A stretch of 28,576 nucleotides of DNA from Alphaproteobacteria bacterium (GTDB lineage Bacteria > Pseudomonadota > Alphaproteobacteria > Micropepsales > Micropepsaceae), in contig DMER01000209.1 of NCBI GenBank assembly GCA_003451645.1, forward strand, positions 11,463 to 40,038, written 5' to 3'. Of the stretch, positions 1 through 8,007 are shown in pieces; within the stretch, counting starts at the first letter, position 1, and each line of letters opens with the position of its first letter. The translations under genes were made by a program, and so were the position numbers. The notes under the pieces were generated by a model that worked only from the letters and a program-made list of their open reading frames with translations, had not been told where the DNA came from and did not search any database.

Positions 1-831
1 GGCCCAGGCGATGAGCGCCTTGTCGCCGTCCGACAAGACCTTGTTGACGGGAACGAAGCATTTGGACTGCTGGCCCTTCTTGAAGAAGGCTGGCGCCAGC
101 GAATAATGCATCACCGATTTGGGGTCATAATCGGTGACCTTGAGGTCAGGTCCTGCCACGAGACGGCGCATATTGCGGTCGATCATGGAATCCGACCAGC
201 CGTAACCGCGCAATGTTCGTTTGGTGTAATCCCAGTCCAGTTCCTCATCACATTTGGCGCCAGGGTGTTGGTGCTCATGGGCGAGGCCCAAAGCGTGACC
301 CAATTCATGCAGCACTGTGAAGGTCCAATACCCACGGTCGATGGTGGCGAAGGGCTTGTTGCGGCTGACCCCAATGGCAAGGGTAGGTCTGCTCCGAGTG
401 CGGATGTCGAGTGCGTCGGTGCCGACATAGGCGAAGCTGACGTCCGACTGAAAGGTGATGCGGATCGGGGCGTTCCAGTCGCGGGTGCACTGAGCGAAGT
501 CAGGTGCTGCGCCGAAATCGAAGGAAATATTGCCATGCGCGCTCCAGAGGGATGCGGTCTCCACGAAGAGGGCCTTGCGCTCCCGGTCGCCATCGAGGAA
601 GCAAGCCCTTAGCTTCGCCCCTTGCGGCCATTTCTTCAGTGTGTAAAGGACCGCGCGGGCGCCTGTCCCGGTCTCTGGATGGCCGTCCTCAAAAGCCCTG
701 AATGCCTTGGGGAGAGGGGTTTGCCGGCCAAACAAGCTCTCACCATCGCCGCCGATCCCATGGGCGAGCGCCCCGGTCGCTGCTATGCACGCCAGTAGCG
801 CGGCAAAGCCAAAGCGCAAGATGATCTGCAT
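1..831 (-). CDS. Astacin-like (M12A) secreted zinc metalloprotease, 3' end missing
   Basis: The minus strand from the ATG at 831 is open to the window edge (277 codons, no stop), so the C-terminus lies outside. The N-terminus MQIILRFGFAALLACIAATG is a signal peptide, so the enzyme is probably exported. The zinc site reads HELGHALGLAHEH, the HExxHxxGxxH(E) signature of astacin-type metzincins, and about 50 residues later SVMHYS is the Met-turn with the following Tyr found in astacins. A strong ribosome site (GGGGAGGAC) precedes the ATG. It is transcribed divergently from the M1 aminopeptidase at 1000. The role (secreted proteolysis, presumably nutritional or envelope remodelling) is inference. 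A matrixin-like assignment is the alternative, but the Met-turn followed by HY favours astacin. Confidence 0.85.
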   Translation of the reverse strand, partial: MQIILRFGFAALLACIAATGALAHGIGGDGESLFGRQTPLPKAFRAFEDGHPETGTGARAVLYTLKKWPQGAKLRACFLDGDRERKALFVETASLWSAHGNISFDFGAAPDFAQCTRDWNAPIRITFQSDVSFAYVGTDALDIRTRSRPTLAIGVSRNKPFATIDRGYWTFTVLHELGHALGLAHEHQHPGAKCDEELDWDYTKRTLRGYGWSDSMIDRNMRRLVAGPDLKVTDYDPKSVMHYSLAPAFFKKGQQSKCFVPVNKVLSDGDKALIAWA

Positions 832-880
832 GACCGTCCTCCCCCGCAGGCCGTTTAGATGGGGATAGTCTAGCGCGGAA

Positions 881-961
881 GGCGTTAGGCGGAAAGCGGC
901 CTGCGTAGTCGCTCGCTTTATCGGCTTGGCGTGGGCCGAGCCAATGGTCTAGCCTAACGCC
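881..961. repeat. 10-bp perfect inverted repeat between divergent peptidase genes
   Basis: GGCGTTAGGC at 881-890 is repeated in inverted orientation as GCCTAACGCC at 952-961, with 61 bp between the arms. Both lie in the 168-bp intergenic region shared by the astacin-like gene (start 831) and the M1 aminopeptidase (start 1000). Each arm sits close to one of the two genes, which would suit a regulator bound at two half-sites. No regulator is recognised and the match could be chance. Confidence 0.3.
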
Positions 962-999
962 GAGCAGTATTTTGCAGGCTTTAAGGGAACTGGGCGGAC

Positions 1000-3726
1000 A
1001 TGGCGCAGCGCAGCAGCAATTGGATTTGGGCGGTTTTGATCTGCCTAGGGCTCGGCCTTGCGGCGTGTGGGGAGCGGCGTACTGCGGTCAAGGAGGAGGG
1101 GCCGCCGGAGCCCGTGCCCATGGGCCAGCTTGGACCTGATGTGACACCAACCGCCTATCGCCTGGATCTTCGCATCATCCCAACCGAGCCGCAATTCGGC
1201 GGCCAGGTTGAAATCGATGTCGATGTGGCGCGGCACAAGCAGACTGTCTACCTGCACGCGCGCGACTTGACACTTGAGACCGTCTCGGCCCGGCTGCCGG
1301 ATGGGGAGGTTATCGCTGGCGCCTATGAGAAGGCGACCGAGACGGGCGTGGCGAAGCTGACCTTTGCGTCCGCGATCCCCAAGGGCGCTGCCACTCTGGT
1401 CTTCAAATATTCGGGCAAGCTGGGCGATAAGCCCGATACGCTGTGGGTTGCCGAAGAGGCTGGCGAGCGCTATGCCGCCACGCAGTTCCAGCCGCTGGGT
1501 GCGCGCAAGGCCTTCCCTTCTTTTGATGAACCGCGTTTCAAGACGCCCTATACAATCACGCTCACCACGCGCGAGAGCGATGTGGCCGCCTCGAATGCCG
1601 CAATCGCAAAGGTGGATAAGATTGAGGGAGGCCTCAAGCGCACGACGTTTGCGCCGACACAGCCGCTGCCCACCTATTTGGTGGCGATGTTCGCGGGTCC
1701 TTACGATGTGGTTGAGGCCCCAGCGATCCCAGCCTCGGCGGTGCGGCCCGAACCGATTCCGCTGCGTGGCCTCACCGTCAAGGGCAAGGGTACGCGCATG
1801 GCCTATGCGCTGAAGCACACGGCGCCGATGATCGCCTATTTGGAGGAGTACTTCGCCACTGCCTACCCTTACGGCAAGCTCGACATCATTGCGCCGCCCA
1901 ATTTCTCGGCAGGGGGCATGGAGAATGCAGGCGCTATTACCTATGCCGAGCGGGTGATCTTGCTCGATGAGACAGCATCTGCGGCGGTGAAAGCGCGCTT
2001 CTTTATGATCCACGCCCATGAGCTCGGGCATCAGTGGTTCGGCGATCTGGTCACGCCGAAATGGTGGGACGATCTTTGGCTCAATGAGAGTTTTGCCTCC
2101 TGGATCGAGATCAAGACAGCGGCAGCCGTTGCCCCCGGCAACGCCTATGAGCGCGGGAACTTGCGCGATGCGATCAAGGTCATGGACCTCGATAGCCTCG
2201 ACACGGCGCGCGCTATTCGCCAGCCAATCGCTGCGGACGACGACATCTACAACGCCTTTGATGGCCTGACCTATTCCAAGGGCGCGGCGGTGCTGGCCAT
2301 GTTTGAGGCCTTTGTGGGCGAGGAGGCGTTCCGCGAGGGCGTGCGCGTGCACATGAAGCGCTATGCGCATGGCGTGGCAACCGCGCAGGATTTCCTGAAG
2401 TCGCTCGCCGATGGGTCCAAACGGCCGGAGATTGTCGACGCCTTTGAGACCTTTCTGACCCAGCCTGGTGTCCCGTTCGTCCGTGCCAAGATCACCTGTG
2501 ACAAGACCATCGGCAAGGGCGAGTTCCGCCAAGGGCCCTTCGCGCCGCTGGGCGTCGAGGCCAAGCCAAAGACCTGGTCGGTGCCCTTGTGCTTGCGCAA
2601 TCTCAACCGCAATGAGCCGCAGCAATGCGCGATGGTTTCGGCACAAGCCGCCGATGTCGTGCTGCTCGATGTGTGTCCTCAGCCGGCGCTGCTGCTCAAC
2701 TCCGGCGGCAATGGCTATTACCGCTTTGATGTGGGGCCAGAGGGATGGCTGAACATGATCGCCAAGGCATCGGTCTTGAGCGCGTCTGAGCAGATCTCGC
2801 TGCTGGACAGTGCGCGGGCGGCCTTCCTCTCGGGCGGGCTTGACGCCAAGACCTATTGGCGGGCGCTGGAGACCTTTGCCAAGGCGGAGGCGTTTGACGC
2901 GGTGGGCGCCGTTGCGGACGCGATTGGCGAGCTGCGCGATAAATTTGTGAGCGTAGGCGATCAGGCTGCCTTTGAGCGCCGCGTGCGCTCGCTCTATGCG
3001 CCAGCGGTGAGCTCCGCGAGCCTGACGACACCGTCTGCCGAGAGCGTCTTGGGTGCGCAACGGCGGGAAGCACTCATCAGTGCAGCGGCGTACCACGCCC
3101 GCGATCCGGCCCTCCTAAAGGCCTTGAGCGATCAAGGCGCCAAAGCGCTTGCGGAAGGACCGCAAGCGGTGGATGCCAATTTGCTGCCCGCCAGTTTGTG
3201 GGCCTTTGTGCATCTGGGCGGGGCGCCCAGTGTTGAGGCTGTGATCGCCAAAGTGAAAGCCTCCAGCGACGCGACGTTCCGCTCGACCGCCTTGCGCGCG
3301 CTTGCAGGTCTGCGCGGGGAGGCCGCGTTCAAGCCTGTGGGCGATTTGCTGCTGTCCGGCGATCTGCGCACGCGCGAGCGCGCCGATCTGGTGCGTGCGC
3401 TCTTTGAAGATGGTGAGGTGCGGGCGATGGGGTGGGCCTTTGTGAAGGCCAATTTCGAGGCGCTTGCGGCCAAAACCACCCTGTCTGGACGGGCGCTCTA
3501 TATCCGGGTCACTGACGGCTTTTGCGATGAGGCGACGCGGGCGGATGTGGAGGCGTTCTTCACGCCCAAAGTGGCGCAGATGCCCGGCGCACCGCGCAGT
3601 CTCGCCAATACGCTGGAGCGGATCGGGCGTTGCGTGCGGCTCGCTGAGGCCAAGACCGCCGAAGTCAAAACGCTCTGGGCGGCAGCGCCTGTAGCGGCAC
3701 CAGTGCGGCAACGCCGACGACGGTAG
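1000..3726 (+). CDS. M1 family zinc aminopeptidase, lipoprotein
   Basis: This 908-residue protein hydrolyses N-terminal amino acids from peptides. It starts with a lipoprotein signal (LAAC lipobox, Cys about residue 23), so it should be anchored in the envelope. Domain order: N-terminal beta-sheet domain (about 45-230), thermolysin-like catalytic domain, then a long helical-repeat C-terminal domain of the ERAP1_C type (about 510-890). Catalytic features visible: the exopeptidase motif GGMENAG at 305-311 (the usual first residue is G or A), the zinc motif HELGH at 340-344 with the third ligand E363 in WLNESFA, and Tyr425 in the expected transition-state position. Length fits the family. The start ATG has only a loose ribosome site (AAGGGAA, about 13 nt upstream). 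It stands alone, divergent from a second secreted peptidase. Confidence 0.93.
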   Translation: MAQRSSNWIWAVLICLGLGLAACGERRTAVKEEGPPEPVPMGQLGPDVTPTAYRLDLRIIPTEPQFGGQVEIDVDVARHKQTVYLHARDLTLETVSARLPDGEVIAGAYEKATETGVAKLTFASAIPKGAATLVFKYSGKLGDKPDTLWVAEEAGERYAATQFQPLGARKAFPSFDEPRFKTPYTITLTTRESDVAASNAAIAKVDKIEGGLKRTTFAPTQPLPTYLVAMFAGPYDVVEAPAIPASAVRPEPIPLRGLTVKGKGTRMAYALKHTAPMIAYLEEYFATAYPYGKLDIIAPPNFSAGGMENAGAITYAERVILLDETASAAVKARFFMIHAHELGHQWFGDLVTPKWWDDLWLNESFASWIEIKTAAAVAPGNAYERGNLRDAIKVMDLDSLDTARAIRQPIAADDDIYNAFDGLTYSKGAAVLAMFEAFVGEEAFREGVRVHMKRYAHGVATAQDFLKSLADGSKRPEIVDAFETFLTQPGVPFVRAKITCDKTIGKGEFRQGPFAPLGVEAKPKTWSVPLCLRNLNRNEPQQCAMVSAQAADVVLLDVCPQPALLLNSGGNGYYRFDVGPEGWLNMIAKASVLSASEQISLLDSARAAFLSGGLDAKTYWRALETFAKAEAFDAVGAVADAIGELRDKFVSVGDQAAFERRVRSLYAPAVSSASLTTPSAESVLGAQRREALISAAAYHARDPALLKALSDQGAKALAEGPQAVDANLLPASLWAFVHLGGAPSVEAVIAKVKASSDATFRSTALRALAGLRGEAAFKPVGDLLLSGDLRTRERADLVRALFEDGEVRAMGWAFVKANFEALAAKTTLSGRALYIRVTDGFCDEATRADVEAFFTPKVAQMPGAPRSLANTLERIGRCVRLAEAKTAEVKTLWAAAPVAAPVRQRRRR

Positions 3727-3732
3727 GTGGCG

Positions 3733-3763
3733 GGGCGGTCGCGTCTTAATTGAACGCGCCCCC
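3733..3763 (+). terminator. Possible hairpin terminator after the aminopeptidase gene
   Basis: CGCGT at 3740-3744 pairs with ACGCG at 3754-3758 around a 9-nt loop, and flanking G and C runs extend the stem through two small bulges. It begins 7 bp after the stop codon. There is no real T-run, so intrinsic termination is uncertain. Confidence 0.35.
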
Positions 3764-3845
3764 TCTTGACCCCAGGCAAGCGTGCGCGCAACTGTCTCAC
3801 CATTGATAACGCGGTTCGAAAACCCCACCCAAGGAGGCTGCCCCC

Positions 3846-5279
3846 ATGAAAACCTATGACAAATTCTACATCGATGGCGCGTGGGTTGACCCTGCTCCCC
3901 CACACCGCTTTGAAGAGGTGATCAACCCCGCGACCGAGGAAGCCTTTGCCAAGGTGGCTCTCGGCAACAAGGCGGATGTGGATCGCGCGGTCGCGGCGGC
4001 CAAGGCAGCCTTCCCGGGCTATAGCCAAACGACCAAGGAATACCGGCTCGACCTGTTCGGCAAGATCATCAAGGCCTATCAGGCGCGCTATGCGGACATC
4101 ATGAACGCCATCACGGAGGAAATGGGCGCGCCGCTGTGGCTGTCCAAGGCGGCGCAAGCCGCGACCGGTGTTGCGCATTTCAACACCGTGATGGGCGTGC
4201 TGAAGGAGTTCGAGTTCACCAAGAACCGTGGCGGCACACAAATTTCCTACGAGCCCGTGGGCGTGTGCGGTTTCATCACGCCATGGAACTGGCCGATCAA
4301 TCAGATCGTTTGCAAGGTGGCGCCAGCGCTGGCGGCCGGCTGCACCATGGTGCTGAAACCCTCCGAAATCGCGCCGGTCAACGCGATCTTGCTTGCGGAG
4401 GTTCTGCATGAGGCGGGCGTGCCCAAAGGCGTGTTCAACCTCGTCAATGGCGATGGGCCCGGCGTGGGCCAGTTCCTCTCCGCGCATCCCGACATTGACA
4501 TGATGTCGTTCACCGGCTCCACGCGTGGCGGGATTGCTGTCGCGAAGACTGCAGCCGATACCGTCAAGCGCGTGCATCAGGAATTGGGCGGCAAGTCGGC
4601 CAACATTATTCTGCCCGATGCGGACCTCGCCAAAGCGGTGGCCAATGGCGTGCAAGTGATGATGTCTAATTCTGGCCAGTCCTGCAACGCGCCGAGCCGC
4701 ATGTTCGTGCAGCGCGGCCAGCAAGCCCAAGCGATCGAAATCGCCAAAGCGGCCGCCGAGAAGGTCAAGGTTGGCGATCCCAAGCAAGACGGCGTTACGA
4801 TTGGCCCGGTCGTCTCCAAGCTGCAATATGACAAGATCCAGGCTTTGATCGAAAAGGGCATCAAGGAAGGTGCAACGCTGGTCACCGGCGGTCTGGGGCG
4901 TCCAGAGGGGCTCAACCGCGGCTATTACGTGCGCCCGACCGTCTTTGCCAATGTGACCAATGACATGACCATTGCGCGGGAGGAAATTTTTGGGCCAGTC
5001 CTGTCGATCCTGCCCTATGACACGGTCGAGCAAGCGGTCGCGCAAGCCAACGACACCGTGTACGGATTGTCGGGCTATGTCTATGGCGGCACGCTCGATG
5101 GGGCCAAGGCTGTGGGCCGGCAATTGCGCACGGGCAATGTGCATCTGAACGGCGCGGGTCCTGACTTTGGCGCGCCCTTTGGCGGCTTCAAACAATCAGG
5201 CAATGGCCGGGAGTGGGGCGAGTACGGCTTCCTCGACTTCCTCGAAGTCAAGGCGATGCTGGGCCACAACGCGGCCTAA
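3846..5279 (+). CDS. NAD(P)-dependent aldehyde dehydrogenase family protein
   Basis: At 477 residues this is a full-length member of the ALDH superfamily, which oxidises aldehydes to carboxylic acids. Visible signatures: PWNWP in the cofactor domain, the Rossmann-turn FTGS at 222-225, the general base E246 in ELGGKSAN, and the catalytic nucleophile C280 in GQSCNAPSR. The EEIFGPVL motif follows about 110 residues later, and the C-terminal GGFKQSGNGRE segment is typical. An excellent ribosome site (AAGGAGG, 8 nt upstream) fixes the start. The gene is monocistronic, with its own hairpin after the stop. The substrate cannot be read from the sequence; general or aromatic/aliphatic aldehyde detoxification is the default. 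It is unlike the succinylating or methylmalonate-semialdehyde subfamilies as far as I can judge. Confidence 0.93.
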   Translation: MKTYDKFYIDGAWVDPAPPHRFEEVINPATEEAFAKVALGNKADVDRAVAAAKAAFPGYSQTTKEYRLDLFGKIIKAYQARYADIMNAITEEMGAPLWLSKAAQAATGVAHFNTVMGVLKEFEFTKNRGGTQISYEPVGVCGFITPWNWPINQIVCKVAPALAAGCTMVLKPSEIAPVNAILLAEVLHEAGVPKGVFNLVNGDGPGVGQFLSAHPDIDMMSFTGSTRGGIAVAKTAADTVKRVHQELGGKSANIILPDADLAKAVANGVQVMMSNSGQSCNAPSRMFVQRGQQAQAIEIAKAAAEKVKVGDPKQDGVTIGPVVSKLQYDKIQALIEKGIKEGATLVTGGLGRPEGLNRGYYVRPTVFANVTNDMTIAREEIFGPVLSILPYDTVEQAVAQANDTVYGLSGYVYGGTLDGAKAVGRQLRTGNVHLNGAGPDFGAPFGGFKQSGNGREWGEYGFLDFLEVKAMLGHNAA

Positions 5280-5301
5280 GGTTTGCGCTTTGCTGATCTT
5301 C

Positions 5302-5330
5302 AGGCCCGTCAGGCACTCCCTGGCGGGCCT
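5302..5330 (+). terminator. Hairpin terminator downstream of the aldehyde dehydrogenase
   Basis: AGGCCCGTCAGG (5302-5313) pairs with CCTGGCGGGCCT (5319-5330) across a 5-nt loop, a 12-bp stem with one G-T wobble, 23 bp after the stop codon. The tail is only mildly T-rich. It separates the dehydrogenase from the toxin-antitoxin remnant. Confidence 0.6.
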
Positions 5331-5355
5331 TCATGATTTGTAGTAGACAAAAACC

Positions 5356-5649
5356 ATGAGCAAGTCCGATCCAGTTACACTCTCGTCTGCCATCGCGTCG
5401 AAACTCAAAACACGCGTCAAGAGTGGTCAATTTGCCAACCTCAATGAGGCGATGCGCGAAGCGGTCGCAGCGCTCGAGCGCGAAGAGTCGGCAAAACTGG
5501 AGTGGTTGCGGGAAAAGATAAAACGGTCCTTGGACGATCCGCGCCCCTCGGTCCCTGCTGAGGAGGTGTTTGCGGAAATGGACGCTCGGATTGCCACTAT
5601 TGAGGCGAATGGCCCTGCAGGTTCGATCCCGCGACGAGGCAATCTGTGA
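5356..5649 (+). CDS. ParD-like ribbon-helix-helix antitoxin
   Basis: This 97-residue protein has the architecture of type II ParD antitoxins. A short N-terminal beta strand (residues about 7-11) and two helices form the ribbon-helix-helix DNA-binding domain, with the typical GQFANLNEAMREAV segment. An extended charged C-terminus (DPRPSVPAEEVFAEMDAR) normally wraps the ParE toxin. In intact modules ParD neutralises ParE and represses its own promoter. Here the next reading frame begins directly at the base after its stop codon, the expected place for parE, but that gene is degraded (see the following entry). The antitoxin therefore appears orphaned. It could still repress its own promoter or protect against a homologous toxin elsewhere. 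The ATG lacks a clear ribosome site. Confidence 0.82.
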   Translation: MSKSDPVTLSSAIASKLKTRVKSGQFANLNEAMREAVAALEREESAKLEWLREKIKRSLDDPRPSVPAEEVFAEMDARIATIEANGPAGSIPRRGNL

Positions 5650-5815
5650 ATGGTGAGGCTCACTAGCCGGGCGCAGCGAAGGCATCCGGAGCCTGGGCGA
5701 GCGGCCTTACCTTATTTTGTTTCGTGTTGAACCAAGCACGTTCGATATTGTCGTCAAAATCCACCTGGCGCGCAATGTTTCGGCAATCATGAGGGAACGC
5801 TTGGCGCCCGAATGA
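5650..5815 (+). pseudogene. ParE toxin remnant (internal deletion plus frameshift)
   Basis: An ATG immediately follows the parD stop and encodes MVRLTSRAQRR, resembling a ParE N-terminus, but this frame stops at 5728-5730. The +1 frame, from about 5681 to the TGA at 5813-5815, reads EGIRSLGERPYLILFRVEPS and then TFDIVVKIHLARNVSAI. That matches the final strands of ParE toxins (the usual pattern being PYLI-x-[YF]-RV-E, then I-x-x-V-x-H-x-x-R). Intact ParE proteins have roughly 90-105 residues. Only about 10 N-terminal and 45 C-terminal codons remain, in different frames, so the central helical hairpin is missing. The C-terminal frame has no start codon. I infer an inactivated toxin gene; a sequencing error could explain the frameshift but not the deletion. 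Confidence 0.75.
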
Positions 5816-5838
5816 TTGGGCAACCGAAACAGAGTGGC

Positions 5839-6279
5839 CTATTTCGGGATAATCCGGTAGCCCTGATGACAGCTCTTGCAGCTCTGGGCGAGAAGGCGGA
5901 ATTGGGCGGCGATGCCGGCCGGTTCGCCCGCTTCAACCTTGACCTTCAGGGCCTCCGCCATCTTGCGCATCGCAACCGCAGAGGCCGCAAAGCCTTCGGG
6001 GTCGGTCCAGATCGCAGGCGCCGCTTCAGTCGGCTTTTGCGCGCTGCCAGCCGGGAACCATGCTGGGATGCGATCGGCGGTCGCGATGATCGCGTCCGCA
6101 TCCGCACTCAATGACGGCAAATTGCGGTTGCCCTTGATCTTGTCGGCCATGTCCTTCGTCAGCGCGCCCAGGGCCTTCATCGCATCCATGCGCTCCTTGA
6201 CAATGCCGGTTGCACCCTCATGAGCGGGCGCGGACACGCACAGGATCACCACCATGATTGCGGATGCGAGGCGGGTCAT
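5839..6279 (-). CDS. Cytochrome c' / c-556 family haem protein, exported
   Basis: This 146-residue protein has a signal peptide (about residues 1-19) and a C-terminal haem-attachment motif CKSCH (C134, C137, H138). With the helical composition this is the layout of the cytochrome c'/c-556 four-helix-bundle family in the periplasm. RMDAMKALG near the mature N-terminus supplies a Met that could be the sixth ligand, which would make it a low-spin c-556-like form. This is inference. Its ATG overlaps the stop of the upstream barrel gene (ATGA, 6276-6279), so it is the third gene of a CueR-controlled operon. Cytochromes c' are known for electron transfer and NO binding. A role under copper stress is suggested only by position. 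Confidence 0.88.
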   Translation of the reverse strand: MTRLASAIMVVILCVSAPAHEGATGIVKERMDAMKALGALTKDMADKIKGNRNLPSLSADADAIIATADRIPAWFPAGSAQKPTEAAPAIWTDPEGFAASAVAMRKMAEALKVKVEAGEPAGIAAQFRLLAQSCKSCHQGYRIIPK

Positions 6280-7553
6280 TGAACTTTAATCCTTACAAAG
6301 ATCATAGAGGACAAGGGCGGCGCGCCATACTCTGGTTCGATCCGTTGCGAATAGGCATAGGCGCTCACCAGTGCGCCCACACCCAGGGTCACTTCGTCAG
6401 TCAGCGGAACGTCATGCACATAGCCGAGGCTCAGCTTGAAGGGCTTGGCGACGGTCTCATGCAAGGGCGAAGCGTGATCGAACAGTTCGGCGAGCTCAAC
6501 ATGCTCAAAGCGGCCAAAAACAGTGTCGGTCTCGCCGAAGGTATAAGCACTCTCAAGCAGAAAGGCGTCATAGCTCTTGCCGCTGCTAAGGTTCTTGCGC
6601 CCCCAGGCAGCAGTCGTCGCCCACACGTCGGCGCCATAGGGGCGGTTATAGGTCGCCGAGGCGGTCCAGCGCGTCTCGTCGATGTTGGGCTCAAGCTGCT
6701 CTGGGCTGTGGATGCGTGCGGCACTCACCTGCAGAGACCAGTATGGGTCCGGGTTCCAGAACACACGGGCGGCATAGCTGTCCAGATGCGGAGCGTTGAT
6801 CTCGGTGCGGAATTGGTTGGGCTCGCGGCCGGTGAATATAGAGCCTTCTAACTTCCAGCGGTCAGCGACATAGCCCACTGTCACCACACCATTGGCGATG
6901 TGGGTCGAATCCAGAAAGTGGTGCGCCAGGGGTGTTTCGGGGGAGTGCATCGCGCTCGCGCGGTGCATATAGGCGGTGGGGCCGATCGCCGGCTCCCCTG
7001 GCAGGCCCGCATAGATGAAGATCGAGTCTTGCTCGTTCAACGCTATGGAGTAGGACGCAGCCAGTTCCATGAACAGATTGTGCGGGTGCTGATAATCGCT
7101 GAGATGCTCGACACCATCGGCGGTCTCGCCGGATTGGAACAACAGCGGATAGCCGCGCTTACCCATTTGCGGATCAAACGAGAGCATGGTCCTGAGCATG
7201 AGTGACTGGCCCTCGACGATATTTCGCCGTGCGCTCGCCATCACCATGCCAGCAAGAAAGCCTTTCTCGTCTCCACGTGGCCCGCCCTGATCGGAATAGA
7301 CGAGGTTGGCCTCGCCATGCGCCATGAAAACCCAATCGCCCAGCATGCCGTGCAAACCGTCATGGCGCGTGATGTCAGGCTGCCAGGATGTGCCCGAGGC
7401 CTCGCGCGGGGAGAGGTAGGGTCCCAATGCGCCGGTCATACCGACCATCCCGGCCCAATCATCGTCGCCGCCATGGCCGTGCGTTTGTGCCCACAAGGGC
7501 GCGGCGAGGGTCAACCAACAGGCGATGCCACATAGTATGAGCGGGTGCTTCAT
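6276..7553 (-). CDS. Predicted outer-membrane beta-barrel protein of a copper-regulated operon
   Basis: Starting at the ATG at 7553, whose A-T-G overlaps the cueR stop (ATGA) and follows AAAGGACGG, the product is 425 residues. It has a signal peptide ending about at LWAQ, then a short His/Asp-rich, metal-suggestive stretch (THGHGGDDDWAGM). The remainder is dominated by alternating hydrophobic/polar strands with many aromatic girdle residues, and it ends in a strand (SMIFVRIKVQ), all consistent with an outer-membrane barrel. It is rich in His and Met, for example in the QHPHNLFMELAAS, MHRASAMHSPE and AHHFLDSTH segments. I recognise the pattern as a family often annotated as hypothetical near metal-resistance genes, but no function is established to my knowledge. 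An upstream in-frame start at 7742 lies inside cueR and is unlikely. Confidence 0.8.
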   Translation of the reverse strand: MKHPLILCGIACWLTLAAPLWAQTHGHGGDDDWAGMVGMTGALGPYLSPREASGTSWQPDITRHDGLHGMLGDWVFMAHGEANLVYSDQGGPRGDEKGFLAGMVMASARRNIVEGQSLMLRTMLSFDPQMGKRGYPLLFQSGETADGVEHLSDYQHPHNLFMELAASYSIALNEQDSIFIYAGLPGEPAIGPTAYMHRASAMHSPETPLAHHFLDSTHIANGVVTVGYVADRWKLEGSIFTGREPNQFRTEINAPHLDSYAARVFWNPDPYWSLQVSAARIHSPEQLEPNIDETRWTASATYNRPYGADVWATTAAWGRKNLSSGKSYDAFLLESAYTFGETDTVFGRFEHVELAELFDHASPLHETVAKPFKLSLGYVHDVPLTDEVTLGVGALVSAYAYSQRIEPEYGAPPLSSMIFVRIKVQ

Positions 7554-7948
7554 GCGCGCCGTCCTTTGGCCAGGTCCAGGAGAATTGGGCAATCGGGACG
7601 GTGATCGCCGTGGCAGGCCTCCACCAATTGCGCCACCGCGTGCCGCATGCTCTCGAGGGCCAAGATCTTGGCGTCCAATTCGTCCAAATGAGCTTGTGCC
7701 AGTGTGCGGACGTCCTTGCTCTTGCGGCCGCGGTCCTGCCACAGGCTCAAAAGGCGCTGAACATCCTCCATGGCAAAGCCGAGGCTGCGGGCGCGGTGGA
7801 CAAAGCGCAGCGTTTCGACCGCCCGCCGGTCGTAGGCACGATAATTGCCGCCTGTGCGGACCGGCTTGGGGATCAGGCCAATGCTCTCGTAATAGCGGAT
7901 CGCTTTCGCGGTCACGCCGGACTCACGCGCCGCCTCGCCAATCGTCAT
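7550..7948 (-). CDS. cueR: CueR-type MerR family copper-responsive regulator
   Basis: This 132-residue MerR-family protein has an N-terminal winged helix (MTIGEAARESGVTAKAIRYY), a dimerisation helix, and a C-terminal metal loop ACHGDHRPDCPIL. With the ATG at 7948 as the start, the loop cysteines are C112 and C120, the numbers of the Cu(I)-binding pair in E. coli CueR. The seven-residue spacing is diagnostic of monovalent-metal (Cu/Ag/Au) sensors. An in-frame ATG at 7972 would add eight residues. It sits almost exactly where the operator predicts the transcription start, so only a leaderless transcript could use it. The gene leads an operon with the barrel protein and cytochrome c', so it is probably autoregulated. 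No CopA ATPase or oxidase is encoded within the window. Confidence 0.9.
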   Translation of the reverse strand: MTIGEAARESGVTAKAIRYYESIGLIPKPVRTGGNYRAYDRRAVETLRFVHRARSLGFAMEDVQRLLSLWQDRGRKSKDVRTLAQAHLDELDAKILALESMRHAVAQLVEACHGDHRPDCPILLDLAKGRRA

Positions 7949-7984
7949 GATTACATCGTCTGCCAGGGTCATGTGCGCAGGTTG

Positions 7985-8007
7985 GACCTTCCAGCGTTGG
8001 GAAGGTC
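7985..8007 (-). promoter_or_regulatory. CueR/MerR-type operator-promoter upstream of cueR
   Basis: GACCTTCC (7985-7992) and GGAAGGTC (8000-8007) form a perfect 8-bp inverted repeat with a 7-bp spacer, the classic CueR box. Read on the minus strand, TTGACC (8009-8004) is a good -35. The region expected for a -10, 19 bp further (7984-7979), is weak (CAACCT). The long 19-bp spacer centred on the dyad is what MerR-type activators require. It lies in the 53-77 bp gap between arfB and cueR. Confidence 0.85.

Noticed and set aside
106..612. Plus-strand open frame over the astacin-like gene, and a 136-codon minus frame at 183-593
   Set aside because: The other minus-strand frame encodes a signal peptide, the HExxHxxGxxH motif and a Met-turn in order, so these overlapping frames are shadows.
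1045..3096. Long open frame (683 codons) on the minus strand opposite the M1 aminopeptidase
   Set aside because: Its translation is rich in Arg, His and Gly without any recognisable domain, and it mirrors the third-position bias of the plus-strand gene, whose active-site motifs are intact. It is a GC-rich shadow frame.
3498..5195. Open frame of 565 codons on the minus strand opposite the aldehyde dehydrogenase
   Set aside because: The plus-strand dehydrogenase has complete catalytic motifs and a strong ribosome site. The antisense frame has none and runs through the intergenic region into the aminopeptidase gene.
5650..5730. Short 26-codon frame after parD as a genuine small protein
   Set aside because: The continuation of ParE-like sequence in the adjacent frame explains it better as the truncated start of a broken toxin gene.
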